From: Crotophaga sulcirostris
Lineage: Eukaryota > Chordata > Aves > Cuculiformes > Crotophagidae
NCBI GenBank assembly: GCA_013397455.1
Contig: VYZB01000756.1
Coordinates: 1 to 64,000 of the forward strand
DNA length: 64,000 nt
Direction of reading: 5' to 3'
In this document: positions 1 to 12,059 of the stretch, piece after piece
Numbering within the stretch: position 1 is the first letter of the stretch
Layout: every line of letters starts with the position of its first letter
Made by a program: the position numbers and the translations under genes
Notes under the pieces: generated by a model
The model's database searches: none
What the model was told of the DNA's origin: nothing
Seen by the model: only the letters and a program-made list of their open reading frames with translations

Positions 1-62
1 CAGGCTGCTCAGAGCCTCATCCAGCCTGGCCTTGAACAAGTCCAGGGATGGGGCATCCACAT
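1..62 (-). mobile_element. CR1 LINE fragment cut by the window edge
   Basis: The first ~60 bases match the stretch of antisense CR1 that reads 'ggctgctcagagcc' followed by 'tggccttgaacaa' and 'gggatggggcatccac'. The same block recurs inside the CR1 copies at 11080-11140 and 32868-32930. The element lies antisense and continues leftward beyond the window. It is too short to assign a subfamily. Confidence 0.8.
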
Positions 63-2202
63 CTAATGACTAATCCTACAGGTTGGGAACCAGGAGTGGG
101 AGGGGGAAGACACAGAGAGAGTTATAGAACATGTTCTAACCTGTCACAGTAAAATGAGGTGCAGCTCGATTGCTTCACTCAGTATGTATGGACGTGTATT
201 CATATAGAGATGTTTTCTTACCCTCAGTTTGAAAATGTCAGTGTGCACCAGCCCACAACATTTTAAGATACATTCCTAAATTCAGAATAACTTCATTGGC
301 CTTTGGGAAATTTTTGTTTTGTCTCAACTGTTTTGTCTCTCAGCAAAGATGTTATCTCCTTCCACATCCCTGAAGCAGCTACATTAGTAATGATACAGCA
401 GCATGCAGATGCTGAATGTCGCTATAAGTAAAAACTTTGTATTGAGTTTTGTTGTTTCTATTAATGAATAAGCAATGAGTCCTAGTCCTTGTGCATTTGC
501 TGAGGACGGAGAAGATAGATTTCTATGGCTGTGGATTCTTTCTAGTGTAGAGTATTTTTCCCTCAAGGTTAAAAGGCAGACAGAAAGTCATTACTGTAGA
601 GATGATTATGAGTTTCAATGTTATTTTCTTGGAACAGGCTGACACAGCATGTATACTTTAAAATGGAAAAGCAGTGAAACTTTTCATGGTTTCATTTCCT
701 GATAACTGAAATGTAATTAAATTTATTCATAGTCTAATCTCACCCCATATGGTTCTAAATACTTGCAAGTGCCCTGCCTCTGCATTTAGAGCTGGAAATG
801 CTTAATTCTTCACTAAATAAACCTGATCTTTGATCCTTGTGAAGTCAGTGGGTTTCAATCATACTCCTAGTGAATGAAGGTAATAAATTTGTAAATGAAG
901 AAGCCATGTTTTCATAGTAGAATGGCCAGCTGAGAAAAGGGCCACTTCAGTAATGTTTTATGTTTCATGATAGCTAGACTTGACAGCATTCCTTTACGAG
1001 CATTAAACTAAGGCATTTGGAAGTTTGATAGGTAACAACGCATAAATTTAAACAAAACATTTTTTTCAACTTGTCACTTATCCATTGCTACTTATTGACT
1101 TTGCAGTAATACTGTTTTCTTGTAGTGTATTTTGTACATTTGCCCAGAGATTTGCTGTTCATAAGTTCCACGTCTCTCCTCATTTCTGTGCTCTAGCTCC
1201 TTCACCATTTACCAAGAAGTTCTAAAGAGAAACAATCTGTAAGATAAAAAGCAAAGTATAACTTGTTTTTGCTGCAGCTGTTACTTTCAGAGTTTTATCT
1301 GACACTGATGCTGTAGAGTGCTAGCTTCAGAGCCTTACCTACATCTAGAGGTAGTTTGTGTGACAACTCTGAATACATTTTGTAATCATCTAGCCCCTGT
1401 CCACACACAAGCATGTTGAACTTGCTTATCAGCCATTATACCTGTGTCACCTCTCTGTGGCCTTGTGTAAAAATACCTCAGAAAACAGCTGTGTGGCTGA
1501 ACCTCTGTTGTAGTGTCCTTGATAAAAATAATAAAATGTGCTGATCAACAGTCAACAGTAGTTTGGCAATAGTAACATTTTGTAAAACTGCATGTAACAC
1601 TAAACCATTGATGTGCTGCATCAGACACTTGTTTTCATTACAGGTTTGGTTGGAATTTCTACCTAAAAAACCCCACCACCAAATACATCAACTCAGTTAC
1701 TTGGGTGCCTTCTGATCTCTTTACTGCTCTGTAGCCATATCTGTTTTTCAAGGACTGAGTGTGGTTTACTCTAGTTGGACTAGAACTGCATCCAAACTAT
1801 CTTCAGTACAGGCACTTGGTAACTGTGAAGCAGAAATGAAGTTGAAATAACATTCTTGTGATCAAAGATTCTAAGAAGCTTTTGTAGTAATTGAAGAATA
1901 ACAACTATATAAAATGTGTTTGCTTCTCATATTTAAATTAAGCATAAAGATAAAATGCATGAGAGGCTTATTAAATGAACATATAGATCCTGTATCTGAT
2001 AAGATCAAAGCAATTAAGTGGGATTTTAATTTAGGCATTTGACTGACTTTGTCTAAAAAACTCCCTGTTTTTGAAGTAATGCTGGCCTTGTTCCATAATA
2101 TCTGAGAGGTTCACTCAGTTGTGGATTGCTCCACTGGGCTATTCCCTCTAGAATACTGCTGATACATTATTATTTATATCATATGCTGAGAACACTGTAC
2201 AG
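63..2202. other. Intergenic DNA, nothing recognised
   Basis: AT-rich sequence with no long open frame, no exon pair I can recognise and no clear repeat. The short reading frames here lack protein-like composition. It could belong to the 3' side of the upstream neighbour (YEATS4 lies upstream of FRS2 in human), but I see no YEATS-domain exon. Confidence 0.5.
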
Positions 2203-2405
2203 CAGAGGTGTCAAACTCACGGCTCCCACTGTTCTGCTCCTGCAGCGTAACACACATCTCACACGCTGCACATGTGCCAGCATGCTGGCAGGAGTATAGG
2301 GGTAAGGAGGTCAAAGCTGCCTCTGGGTAGGAACAAGGTGCTGGGCTGGATAAAACAAGGTGGAAGGCCGGATTTGGCCCATGGGCCATGAGTTTGACAC
2401 CCCTG
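2203..2405. mobile_element. Short hAT-like DNA transposon (MITE) with inverted ends
   Basis: A 203-bp element bounded by a 17-bp terminal inverted repeat. The left end is cagaggtgtcaaactca (2203-2219). The right end is tgagtttgacacccctg (2389-2405), whose reverse complement matches the left end at 16 of 17 positions. The inner right flank, 'ggccggatttggccc', is the kind of sequence found in non-autonomous hAT/Charlie-type elements of amniotes. The 8-bp flanks (ctgtacag and cagtatac) agree at only 5 positions, so a target duplication is at best decayed. There is no transposase. Superfamily assignment is from TIR resemblance only. Confidence 0.7.
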
Positions 2406-5400
2406 CAGTATACAGGTAAAACACACAGGCATAGTTCCAGGGCTGAAGGTTTTCAATCTAAACGACCAATATAGGATGAGTGCTATAATAAACTGCAGTC
2501 CTTTACTTGAACTATTAGTGATGTCTTTCAGCTCTAAAATTATACCCTTCATCCACTTTGAACTGAAGATGCATTCAGTACAGTTCTCATGCTGTGGCAG
2601 CACAACTCATTCTGACTATAATGAATAAGTGAAGCAACTGCTGTATATAGGTTTCACCGTCTTTAAAAAAAAGAGGTTTCTCTTAAAAAATAGCATTCCT
2701 GGAAATCACTTGTATGGAAATTTTTCTTATGGTTTACAAAAGGAGAGACAGAAATAAGACTTGAGCCAAAATTCTCTGAAAATCTCCCATTTGTATCAAA
2801 AAGTCTTTGATTTAAGGGTTTGAGTGGGCATGTAGTTGTTTGGTACAGTACTAAGTAGCCTTGGGAAGAAAATTTAAGAACAAAAACTCGAAGCATCTTG
2901 CTTCATTACTTTGACAAAATAAGCCTATATCTGTATCTTTTGAATGTAGAACAAAATCCCCAAATACTTCAAGCTGTTTCATAAAGGTTTACACTGATAA
3001 GTGGGTCTTAAATAAGACGACGATATGCGGCTTGCCCTGACCTCTAACACAAAGAGCAACTATTTGAATATCGCAGGAGAGGTCAAGGGTGTGACAGAGA
3101 GAGAAGGAAAACATCAGAGATCATCTGTGCTCCAGTTACCCGTTTGGTTCTTCTGCAATGAAGCTTTCTTCCACGAGAGGGCTGAATCATTCATCTTGAG
3201 GAATGAACTTTCTCAAGAGTCAAAGACTCAAACTTCAACTTTTCTCACTTCATCATGATGATTTTTTCTTTGGAGTTCTTTAATATAAACGTAAGCCATT
3301 GTTTTAAGTGCTTCATTAAAGTAAATCCTCTTCTGTTGTCTTTCTCTCTTCCTGCTAAGAGACAGTATGGAATAACAAACACAATTGGGACAAGTATTTC
3401 TCTACAGTAACAGAAACAGCTAGTCCCACCTGAATCAAACTGCGTTGGGAAAAATTTCATGACTAGGATTTCCTTGGTCTCCATCCTTCAGACGCTTCCC
3501 TGGACTTGTTTCTGTGTGAGAGAATAATGTTGGTATATATTTTGATTCTGTACCTCGTTTGGCTAAATAAAAGTATGCTATTATACATAATTGAATGGAA
3601 ATCTAATTATTTCTGCTTAAAATAATTATCGCTTAGTAAATTAACAAGTCTGCTTTTATTTCCCTTGTTTCAAGCAATTATGTAGTTTGCTTCTACCAGC
3701 TTTATGTGTGAATTTAGTTAGTCCTAAAAGTGAGAAATAATCTGCCAACTGCAAAATGTGCACTGTAAAAGCAGCTTTATGTTCCATTACTAGTAGTTTT
3801 GCTTTACCATACTTCATATTTTCTTCTTCTATGCCTCTTCTGAGGGAACATGTCCAAAGTTATCTCATAGACCTTTATTTTGGCTGTCTCAGCTCTAATT
3901 TTAAGTTATTTGTTTCAAGGGTTGGAGTGGTTCCTCACCTTGAATGGTCTGTTACACTCATTTGGTGGTTTCTGGCTACTTGGTAAGAAGACTCGCACTT
4001 TCCTGAAGAAGCCTACTCCTTATATATACTGGAGAGAAATAAAAAAAACCAAATCCTGGCATTTAATGTTTTCTTCTCTTAAAATGTCAGGCTGTGATTG
4101 GTAGTTCAGCAGTGCCTTCATAAGCTGAGCCTTCCCCCAAGCAAGGGTGAGATCCTTCAAGAGAAGGGTAGGTGATATCTTTCACAGTTCTCTGATTTTC
4201 ATCTGTCTGTATAAATCACAATGCTCAGTTATCCATTCGGATCTATCTGTGATTTTGGAGAACGTGGGACAAAAGCAGATAACTGAAGGAAGGCAAAGCC
4301 TACCTTACCAATGCCTAGAGCTGTTGATCTTGTACCTTTTCTGGCCACTGCTTTCACTAACAAATTATGATTAAGTGGCAAGAAAGAAGTGTAATCCTGC
4401 CAGGGTGAGCTTGGGTTCTCTCTGCAGATTTACTGCTGAGCAGGCAGAGCTGTTGTGGAAGACAGAAAGAGAGTGTTTTTCACTGTTTTTCAATGTGACA
4501 ATTTGACTTCTTCAGAGCGTTTACATCTTGCCTAATGTAATCTACCCACACCAGAGAAACCGCACGAGGTCACTGTGAGTCCAATTCACTTCACTATTTG
4601 CATCAGTTAATTTCAAGTAATGCATTTTATCTTTTCTACTCCAGGTAGGAAAAACACTGGATGAAGACAAACACAACTACATCTGATTTTGCTAAGTCAG
4701 ATCTATAACTGCTAGGGGAAAAATCCAGGTTGCAACTTTAAATATTCCTTTAAATGTTCTTCCTGAGCACAGCAAAAGGCAATTTTCTTGAAAAAGCCAG
4801 GGTATCTCTGCCATTGCGCAGGACACAATAACTTGCCCATTAGACAAAGGAGTTTGAGAAAGGCAGATGCATAACTCTGGCATGGAATATAGATTAGAAT
4901 CTGACATTAAAGACCATTTTCCACAGACAATTCAGTCATTCTGCCAATGACAATGGCCCTTAGTTATGTAAGTAACCAAGTAAAGCAACAATTATCTGCC
5001 TAGGCTAATATGGTCTTTCCACCACTGCTAACTATACATTTTTGTGAAGGTACCTGATGCCCCTATAGGCACTGGGTCCCCTCAGAGTAATTTTAACAAT
5101 CTCTGAGCATGAAAGAAAAGTTTATTTAAATGTAGTCCTGGAACCTGGCATGATTAATCCATCCATTCATGAAAACAGTCAAAAAGATACTTTGAAGTTT
5201 TTATAATAAACATTCTGTAAGTCATTCTGTAAGCTAATTGCAAAGTACATATCAGTAACAGCTGTTATAATTCAAGTTTACATCACCTTCCAGTTTTCTT
5301 TTCTCACTGTCTCAGATCCTGTATGTTGCCATGCAATGGCCAAACTTTCTATTACTGCAATGCTTTTCCTGACTGGAAACCACAGCAGGACATATTTTGG

Positions 5401-6839
5401 TAAGGATGCAGGCCCAAGGAAGCAGTGTTATTTTTACAGTTTCTCTCTAGGAGTCACCATTTATAACTTACAACATACACTGTAAAAAGACTGAGGAAAC
5501 CATTGATTGATTTAAATCTGACTTAATTTTTTAACAAAGGCAAAACCTGCACACACTGGTGCTTAATCGTACTTTGCATCATGTACAAGCATGCACTTCT
5601 CCATATAAATTCCATAAGGTGTTTAATCTGCTATTGCAAAAATACTTATTTGCATACAATCACACCCTGCTGTGGTTTTAAATGTTTTCTGAGAATACAT
5701 TTTGAGCCTATTATCTTAACCTCACTGCCTTTCTACCCACATATAGACTAGCAGACATGCAAACCCTTTCATTTTTATTCAGGTCTGACTGCAATGAGGT
5801 TGAAGTTTATTTGTTCAAAACTATAGGACTCAGCTTATTCCGTAAGTGTTGTTGGTGGTGTTGTTCAGCTGCTGAGCTCTAGCAGAGTCTGCATCTTACA
5901 AATAAAAGTTTTTATTGCAGGAGAAAACAGTGATGGGCAGTTTTGGGTATTTTTTTGTAGTCTGAATTGTTCGTTCATGCCATGCATGCCAGTATTTGAA
6001 CAGAAACAGTCAGTCACTAACAGCCCTATCTTATCTTTCAAAAATCTTAACCCAAATACCAAGAAGCACTGACCCTAATTAAAGATGTTAGAACATCTTT
6101 TCACCAGCTTTTTTGTTGGAAGCAGGTTTGATTCAGATGCAAAGAATATGGACTTAAACAGACATGGCAGTATACTAGATGTACTCTTCCCTATCATCTA
6201 GTGTCTGTGAAACCAATTATATATCATTTTTTTAAAGAATACATTGGAAGTTAAAACCAAAATCTGTAAGCGTGGACCACAGGAGGGCCAGTTAAAGCAG
6301 ACTACTCAGGACCGTTTCTACTCAGGCTTTGAGTATTTCAGCGAAGGGCTGGCACAAGACCTCTCTGTGCAACTTATTTCAATATTTCACACCTTCATGA
6401 CATAAATACATAAACAAATTTCTGTACCTAAGCAGGATTTCCTATGTTTCAACATGTGCCCATTCCCTCTTGGTCTACCACTGTGCACCTCTGAGAAGAA
6501 TCTGGCTTGGTCTTCCGTGCAGACAACAGTAGTAAGGTTTTCCCTTCCCCTACAATACACCATTTTTCCACTCCCCTGGCTATCTTGGTGTCTCTCTCCT
6601 GTACTAGCTGCAAAATGGCCATACTGTATCCGACTACAGACATATGCGTAACTCGCTTCTGATCCCAGTGACCAGGACTAAACAGCTAGGAAGACAATAT
6701 AAAGGACAGGTCAGGCATAGCACAATCCTCTTTGATATATATTCCGAGTTTTGAGTAAACTAGTAGTTAGGGAAAACCTGAACGAAAGGCCACTGTATAC
6801 CATTCCGTTTAGCAGCTGCCAATTCACTGCTTCCATCTT
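2406..6839. other. Intergenic DNA, nothing recognised
   Basis: About 4.4 kb of AT-rich unique-looking sequence. I found no coding exon with splice borders and no identifiable repeat. Several small frames of 60-80 codons run here on both strands, but none resembles a known protein. Confidence 0.45.
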
Positions 6840-8170
6840 AGTTCAAACCCTTTTTGAAAGTAATGATAATTTTGCCTTCCACATATCTGGAAACTGTTTG
6901 CTTCATACTCTAGTTCTGCAGCACCTGAAATAAAGACTATTTTAAACCTGCTCTCCGTTATTTTGCTATGTGCCCACCTACTAGAAAAAGTAAATGAGAG
7001 CTCCCTACCTTCCCTCCATGAGTCATCATTTTATATTATTCAGTCCTCTTCCCCCATTCACCCAGACATTGTCAATTTTGTCTTTTTCTAAAGGAAAAGT
7101 CCAAGTGTTGGTTGTCATGTTATAAACTGAAACCATTTACTATGTTTTATAATTGTTCTCTACCTTTACCTTCTTTCTGATCTGGGACAGTAGAGTTTTA
7201 CAGTGTTCTCTAGATGTGGCCACACCACTAATCTACACAACAGTGTTGCAATGTTTTTCTGCTCCATTCTGTCTTCCTTTTCTAATAATTCCTAGTATTT
7301 TTGACTTGGAGCTGGACATTAAGTTTTCAAAGAGTTACCTTTAGAGACTCTAAGAACTTCTACAGCAATAACAGCATGTATAGAACTTACCTCTAGGCAC
7401 ATATAATTAAGACTGGTTTTGCCAGTATGGGTTATGTTACATTTATTGAGACTGAATTTCAACTTCTAGTTTAACATCCATGCTGCTCAACAGAACAAGG
7501 TCCTTTTACAGCTCCTTGCTCTCAGTCTCATACTCCACTACTGTAAAGGATTTTGCATGAGCAGCAAACTGTGCTAGTTCCTTACTCACTCACTTTCCAA
7601 CACCATTTCTGAGTATGCTAACTAGTGCAGGTCCCAGCATGAATCCCCATGGGAGTCCAATTGTAACTCTTCCATAATGTAAAAATGACTACTTATTGCT
7701 ACTCCATTAACCCTTCTCTTTCAGCTAGTTACTAATTCACAAGACAGACCTTCTTTCTAACCTGTAACAGCTACTGTTCTTCGGCAGCACTGCTGAGTGA
7801 CTGTGCCAAAAGCTGTTTTGAAATCAGCACAATGAATGTATCACCTTGATTTATCAGTTCGTTGTTTGTCAAAGAACTTCATAGTTACGACAAAGCTTCT
7901 CTATCTACAAAAACCCATGTTGATTTTTCCAGAGTCTGACGTATTTGTCTGTATGCTGAAGCCTCACCCCAGCTCTCTGGCGTTGATTTGCTTGTGTGAC
8001 CTCAAACAAATCTTGGTGGCTACTCTGGTAAGAGGGCTCAGATGCTGAAAATGAACACTTACGATCCTTAAATCCAAAATGACTGTCTTCAAAATTCTCA
8101 TCCAGTTGCTTTCCAGCTACGGAGGTGCTTACATTCCACAAATTCTTATTGCAGTGACGTTCACAAAACA
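6840..8170 (-). mobile_element. Ancient CR1/L3-type LINE remnant, antisense
   Basis: Read on the plus strand, this holds in order several phrases characteristic of very old amniote CR1/L3 copies in antisense: a stretch like 'ctgatctgggacagtagag', then 'gcaggtcccagcatgaatcc', 'cccatgggagtccaa', 'gctagttactaattcacaagacagacc', 'gtgccaaaagctgttttgaaatcagcacaatgaatg' and 'acaaaaacccatgttgatttttccagag'. In such elements these encode the reverse-transcriptase/C-terminal part. All frames are broken by stops. The borders are approximate and several fragments may be joined. A search against an amniote repeat library would settle it. Confidence 0.6.
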
Positions 8171-8639
8171 TCTCTCACTCCTTTAGGATATACTTCCCAG
8201 CAAGCTAATTCTACTCCTAAAGGTCCAGCCCAGACAGTCACAGCCAAACTATTTCAGTGGCTAAGAATAAGGAATCATACAAGGTTTTCTTCCAGAGTGA
8301 AGGGAAATACTGATTCATATGTTCACAGATGGAGGATGAAACCAAACCCAGGTCCCCCCAAGCAAAGTTCTGGGGTTTCTAATCACTGAACTATAGGGAA
8401 AGAACAGGATAGTTTCTTCTGCCCCTTAAATGTTCACATCCTGTATAAAAGGGTCCCTTTAGGCATCTAACATGAAAGAGTTTACTGACTTGAACTCCAA
8501 GTAGAGGAAGCAGCTCCTTCCAACTCAGTAAATTTTGAGGATCTTGAGAGACACACTTTTAAGTTTTCAGCTGTACTTGCCTGCCTGCTCGGCCTCTGCA
8601 TTTGTCATGCTTTCGCCCTCCCCCAGCCAGGCCAGCAGC

Positions 8640-9240
8640 TAAACACGGGTAGTTTTGAAGCCTATCCCCACACCCCAGGGAAAGGGGAAAGGGAAATGAG
8701 AGAGACACTTGTGACTTGAACACCAAAACTAAACCAGCTTTAATGAAACAATAATAACAACAACAACAAGAAAATAATAAAATGTATACACATATATGAA
8801 ATCGAACCCCCAGATGACAACAAGTCATCACTGATGCTGCAGAACAGGCATGGGATAAAGGTCCCAGGCTAGATTGAGAGGCAGACAGGTGGTTGACTCA
8901 GGAACCCACAGATCTGGAATCGCTGGGCAGAAAGACAGATTGAGTTTTTACTGGCCACTGGCCACCAAAGAAGAGCTTGACCCTGGTGATCCCTTAGTTT
9001 TATATCCAGTATGACATATATGGAATGGAATATGCTGTTGATCAGTTTTGGTTCGCCTGTCCTGTCTGCTCCTCTCTTCAGATGCAACCCTTTTTGCCTC
9101 TTTGACTTCTGGCATTCCACCAACTTGGGATATCTTTGGATTCCATAGAAATAAGTATAAACAATGGCCTCTCTGCATACCAGTGCCCCGTTATTTTGGT
9201 GATAATCAGATATTTTAAGCGTTATCACTTCCGAAGACAG
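8640..9240 (-). mobile_element. Probable solo LTR of an avian ERVL-like retrovirus
   Basis: On the minus strand the segment reads as U3-R-U5. It has a block resembling the avian ERVL LTR promoter ('catattccattccatatatg' then 'gtcatactggatataaaac') with a TATA-like box near 9000, a ~250-bp middle, and an AATAATAA-rich stretch with 'cattaaagctggttt' near 8735-8775 that could hold the poly(A) signal. No gag, pol or env sequence lies on either side, so it looks like a solo LTR. The exact ends and a target duplication could not be fixed. Alternative: an LTR of another avian ERV class. Confidence 0.5.
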
Positions 9241-9869
9241 ACACTGTCTGAAAAAACATGTAGTTAACTTTCAGAAAATTAAGTTACTTAGACAAGGCTT
9301 AGCTGAAAAGTTAGAAAATTAATTATGTTTTAGCTCAAACCGGGACAGCATTGAAACACCTCTGATGTAGCTGTGTTGGCAAAATGGACTAATTGTCAGT
9401 GTCCTGGTTAAGAATTTGCAGTGTGGACCTAACTTAATATCCCTGAATTAGCACTGTAGTAGCTGAGGCAAAGGCGAATAGTCCGTCTGCCAGTTTTCCA
9501 AAGGCAGTCATAATTACTGCTCCTGGGACACAACAGACAGAAGCCCAGCATCTTACAAGCCCCAGTCTTTGTGACTTCTGTCATATAGATGCCGTTGGCC
9601 TTTCACAGTGAAAAGTTTAGCCAGCTTTTTGTTCAGAGTGGATTCCATGTGATCCCGTTCCTCTGCTTGCTTCTGCCACATACAATAGGAAACCTGGATA
9701 GAGAGCTAGTTGTGAGTTCACCCAGCAGCAAGGTTCTTCAGTCTTTAACAGCCACAAATCTGAGCACTGCACTGCAGTACCGAGCTCCTCTGTAGACCCA
9801 ACCCACCCTCCTTTGTAACAAAAATGAAACTATATTTCTTCTCTTGTGAAGGAAACAAAGAAATAATGT

Positions 9870-9915
9870 CACTAATGCTAATGAAGTGTCAACACTAATG
9901 CTAATGAAGTGTCAA
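9870..9915 (+). repeat. Perfect 23-bp tandem duplication
   Basis: A 23-bp unit beginning cactaatgctaatgaagtg occurs twice head to tail (9870-9892 and 9893-9915) without a mismatch. The perfect identity suggests a recent slippage duplication that may vary in copy number. Confidence 0.9.
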
Positions 9916-9937
9916 TGACAAATTCCCTAAGAATACC

Positions 9938-9962
9938 TATTTATTCACTGAGTGAATAAATA
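9938..9962. repeat. Inverted repeat with 11-bp perfect arms
   Basis: The arms tatttattcac and gtgaataaata are perfect reverse complements around the spacer tga. It could fold into a short hairpin or cruciform. It lies 22 bp after the tandem duplication. No function can be assigned. Confidence 0.8.
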
Positions 9963-10428
9963 AATAAGGCAAAGGACACTTGATGTACCAGAAATTTAGA
10001 ATAACATCCTGCTTTCTCCCGCGAGAGGCATCTAGTCCGTGCCCTGAATGAAGAAGGGGCAAAACAGAAAAATGGTGTATGATAGGCTACGTAATTCCAT
10101 CCCACTTTGTGCCCACAAGGGAGTCACAATTACAGTTGCACAAGTGGCCTGATTTTTAGAATTCTGACATTGTGCCAATACTCTTTGAACACTGTTCTGT
10201 ACATAGCACATAGTCAAGTGTGCACAGTTCTGAGGCCCTGAAACTCTGAAATACAAAGGGGTGAAGTAAGGACAGAGCAGCAGTCTTCACTTGGAATTTC
10301 TTTGCTTTTTTTTTTCAGCTAAAGTCAGATCTGAAATGTTATTGCAAGGCACTGTAGCTTTTTTGCATTTAATTATATTTACTTCCCACTTGGTTATCAC
10401 AGGCCGGTTGGAAACAGAGGTATACATT

Positions 10429-10513
10429 CTACAGTCAGCACAACAATGTTCCTCCTGGGAAACAGCCAGCCAGAAGTGACAGCACCAGTGACAGGACAGA
10501 GTGACAAGGCTGC
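10429..10513. repeat. CR1-associated fragment homologous to the sequence at the gap edge
   Basis: Positions 10429-10490 align without gaps to 11998-12059 with 51 of 62 identities (about 82%). The second copy is the last sequence before the assembly gap. After 10490 this copy continues with 13-mer-like units (gtgacaggacaga, gtgacaaggctgc) related to the minisatellite at 10870-10986. It is either a diverged piece of the same CR1 region or part of a local repeat. Confidence 0.6.
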
Positions 10514-10869
10514 CCTCCCCCGACTTTGTGTACTTCAAGAGTAGGACTTATAGTTGAAACATTAAGGATCTGAATCAGTATCCATCTCCAAAAATACGTC
10601 CAGGCTTCATGCTGGGGTATAGACACCTCATACTGAACAGAAAAGATTTCCCTGATGTGAAGACAGGCTATACATGAAACGGGATAGGTTCCAAAGTTCT
10701 TAGGAAGAAGAAATGTAATTTCTCTTATTCAAACTCTTGAGAAGTTTGTTGCCATGAATCTCGGGACAACATATGAAAGGAAACCACAGAAATACAATGC
10801 AGAATCTGGCATTCTGTTCTGCAAGAGTCCCCTCTTTCAGATACAGGCATTAGCAAAGAATAATGAACG

Positions 10870-10986
10870 GGTGACAGGACCAGGGGGACAGGACTGGGTG
10901 ATGAGGCCGAGTGATGCGACCGATGGACAGGATTGGGGGACAGGACGAGGTGACGGGGCTGGATGACGGGGCCTGGGAATAGGGTC
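10870..10986 (+). repeat. GC-rich 13-bp minisatellite, nine degenerate units
   Basis: The segment divides exactly into nine consecutive 13-mers starting at 10870, 10883, 10896, 10909, 10922, 10935, 10948, 10961 and 10974. The approximate consensus is ggtgacaggactg. Units differ by several substitutions but no indel disturbs the register. The array abuts the 3' tip of the antisense CR1 that begins at 10987. Related units occur at 10477-10513. Confidence 0.8.
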
Positions 10987-12059
10987 ATAGAATCATAGAA
11001 TGGTTCAGGTTGGAAGGCACTTTAAAGATCATCCAGTTCCAAGCCCCCTGCCATGGGTAGGGACACCTCCCACAAGCCCAGGCTGCTCAAGGCCCTATCC
11101 AACTTGGCCTTGAACACTCCCAGGGAGGGGGCATCCACAGCTTCCCTGGGCAAGCTATGCCAGGGCCTCACCACCCTCACCATGAATTTCTTCCTAATGT
11201 ATAATCTGAATCTTCTCCCTTCCAGTTTAAAGCCATTCCCCCTCATCCTATCACTTCTTGCACTTGTAAAAAATCCTTCCCCAGCTTTCCTATAGGCCCC
11301 CTTCAGGTACTGGAAGGCCACTACAAGGTCTCCCAGGAGCCTTCTCATCTCCAGGCTGAAAAAGCCCAACTCAGTCTGTCCTCATAGCAGAGGTGCTCCA
11401 GCCCTCTGATCATTTTCCTAGCCTCCTCTGAACCTGTTCCAACAGTTCCGTATCCTTCTTATGTTGGGGCTTCCAGAACTGGACACAGTACTCCAGGTGG
11501 TGTCTCATGAGAGTGGAGTAGAGGGGGAGAATCCCCTCCCTCACTCTGCTGGCCACGCTTCTTTAGATGCAGCCCAGGACATGGTTGGCCCTCTGGGCTG
11601 CGAGCGCACATTTCTGGCTCATGTCAAGCTTCTCATCAACCAGCATCCTCAAGTCCTCCTCTGCAGGGCTGCTCTCAATCATGTCTGAAACTGTGGATTG
11701 CCCTGACCCAGGTGTAGGACCTTGCACTTGGCCTTGTTGAACCTCATGAATTTCACACAGGCCCCCTTCTCCAGCTCGTCCAGGATGACATCCCACCCTT
11801 CTGGCGTGACAACTCCCCCACTCAGCTTGGTGTCATTCACAGACTCGCTGAGGTGCACTCGATCCCGCTGTCTATATCATCAATGCAAAACAGCACCGGT
11901 CCCAGTACTGGTCCCCGAGCAACACCGCTTGTCACGGGTCTCCACCTGGACATGCAGCCGCTGGCGCGACCATCCAACCAATTCCTCACCCACCCATCAA
12001 CAGTCAACACATCAGTGTTCTTCTCGGGAAACAGCCACCCAGACGGGACAGCACCGGTG
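10987..12059 (-). mobile_element. Long CR1 LINE copy, antisense, running into the gap
   Basis: The left end carries the CR1 3' tip as its complement (tagaatcatagaatgg, the 8-bp terminal repeat). Minus-strand frames then encode broken CR1 ORF2: the C-terminal region at 11022-11369 (RRLLGDLVVAFQYLKGAY, then RFRLYIRKKF and RVVRPWHSLPREAV), an upstream block at 11563-11796 ([20 protein letters not shown]), and the reverse-transcriptase '[19 protein letters not shown]' region near 11900. The frames are shifted relative to each other and have stops, so the copy is dead. At least 1.07 kb is present. The 5' end is hidden by the N run. This is non-LTR retrotransposon sequence, not a host gene. Confidence 0.9.

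Larger units (their letters stand above)
9241..10428. other. Intergenic DNA with two small repeat structures
   Basis: No gene is visible. The stretch holds the 23-bp tandem duplication at 9870-9915 and the 11-bp-arm hairpin at 9938-9962, listed separately. Otherwise it is AT-rich and unremarkable. Confidence 0.45.

Noticed and set aside
11022..11796. Minus-strand frames of 77-115 codons with reverse-transcriptase-like sequence as host genes
   Set aside because: They are fragments of CR1 ORF2 inside a truncated, frame-shifted LINE copy.
1..12059. Exons of YEATS4 or lysozyme upstream of FRS2
   Set aside because: These are neighbours in human, but I found no stretch encoding the YEATS domain or a lysozyme fold.
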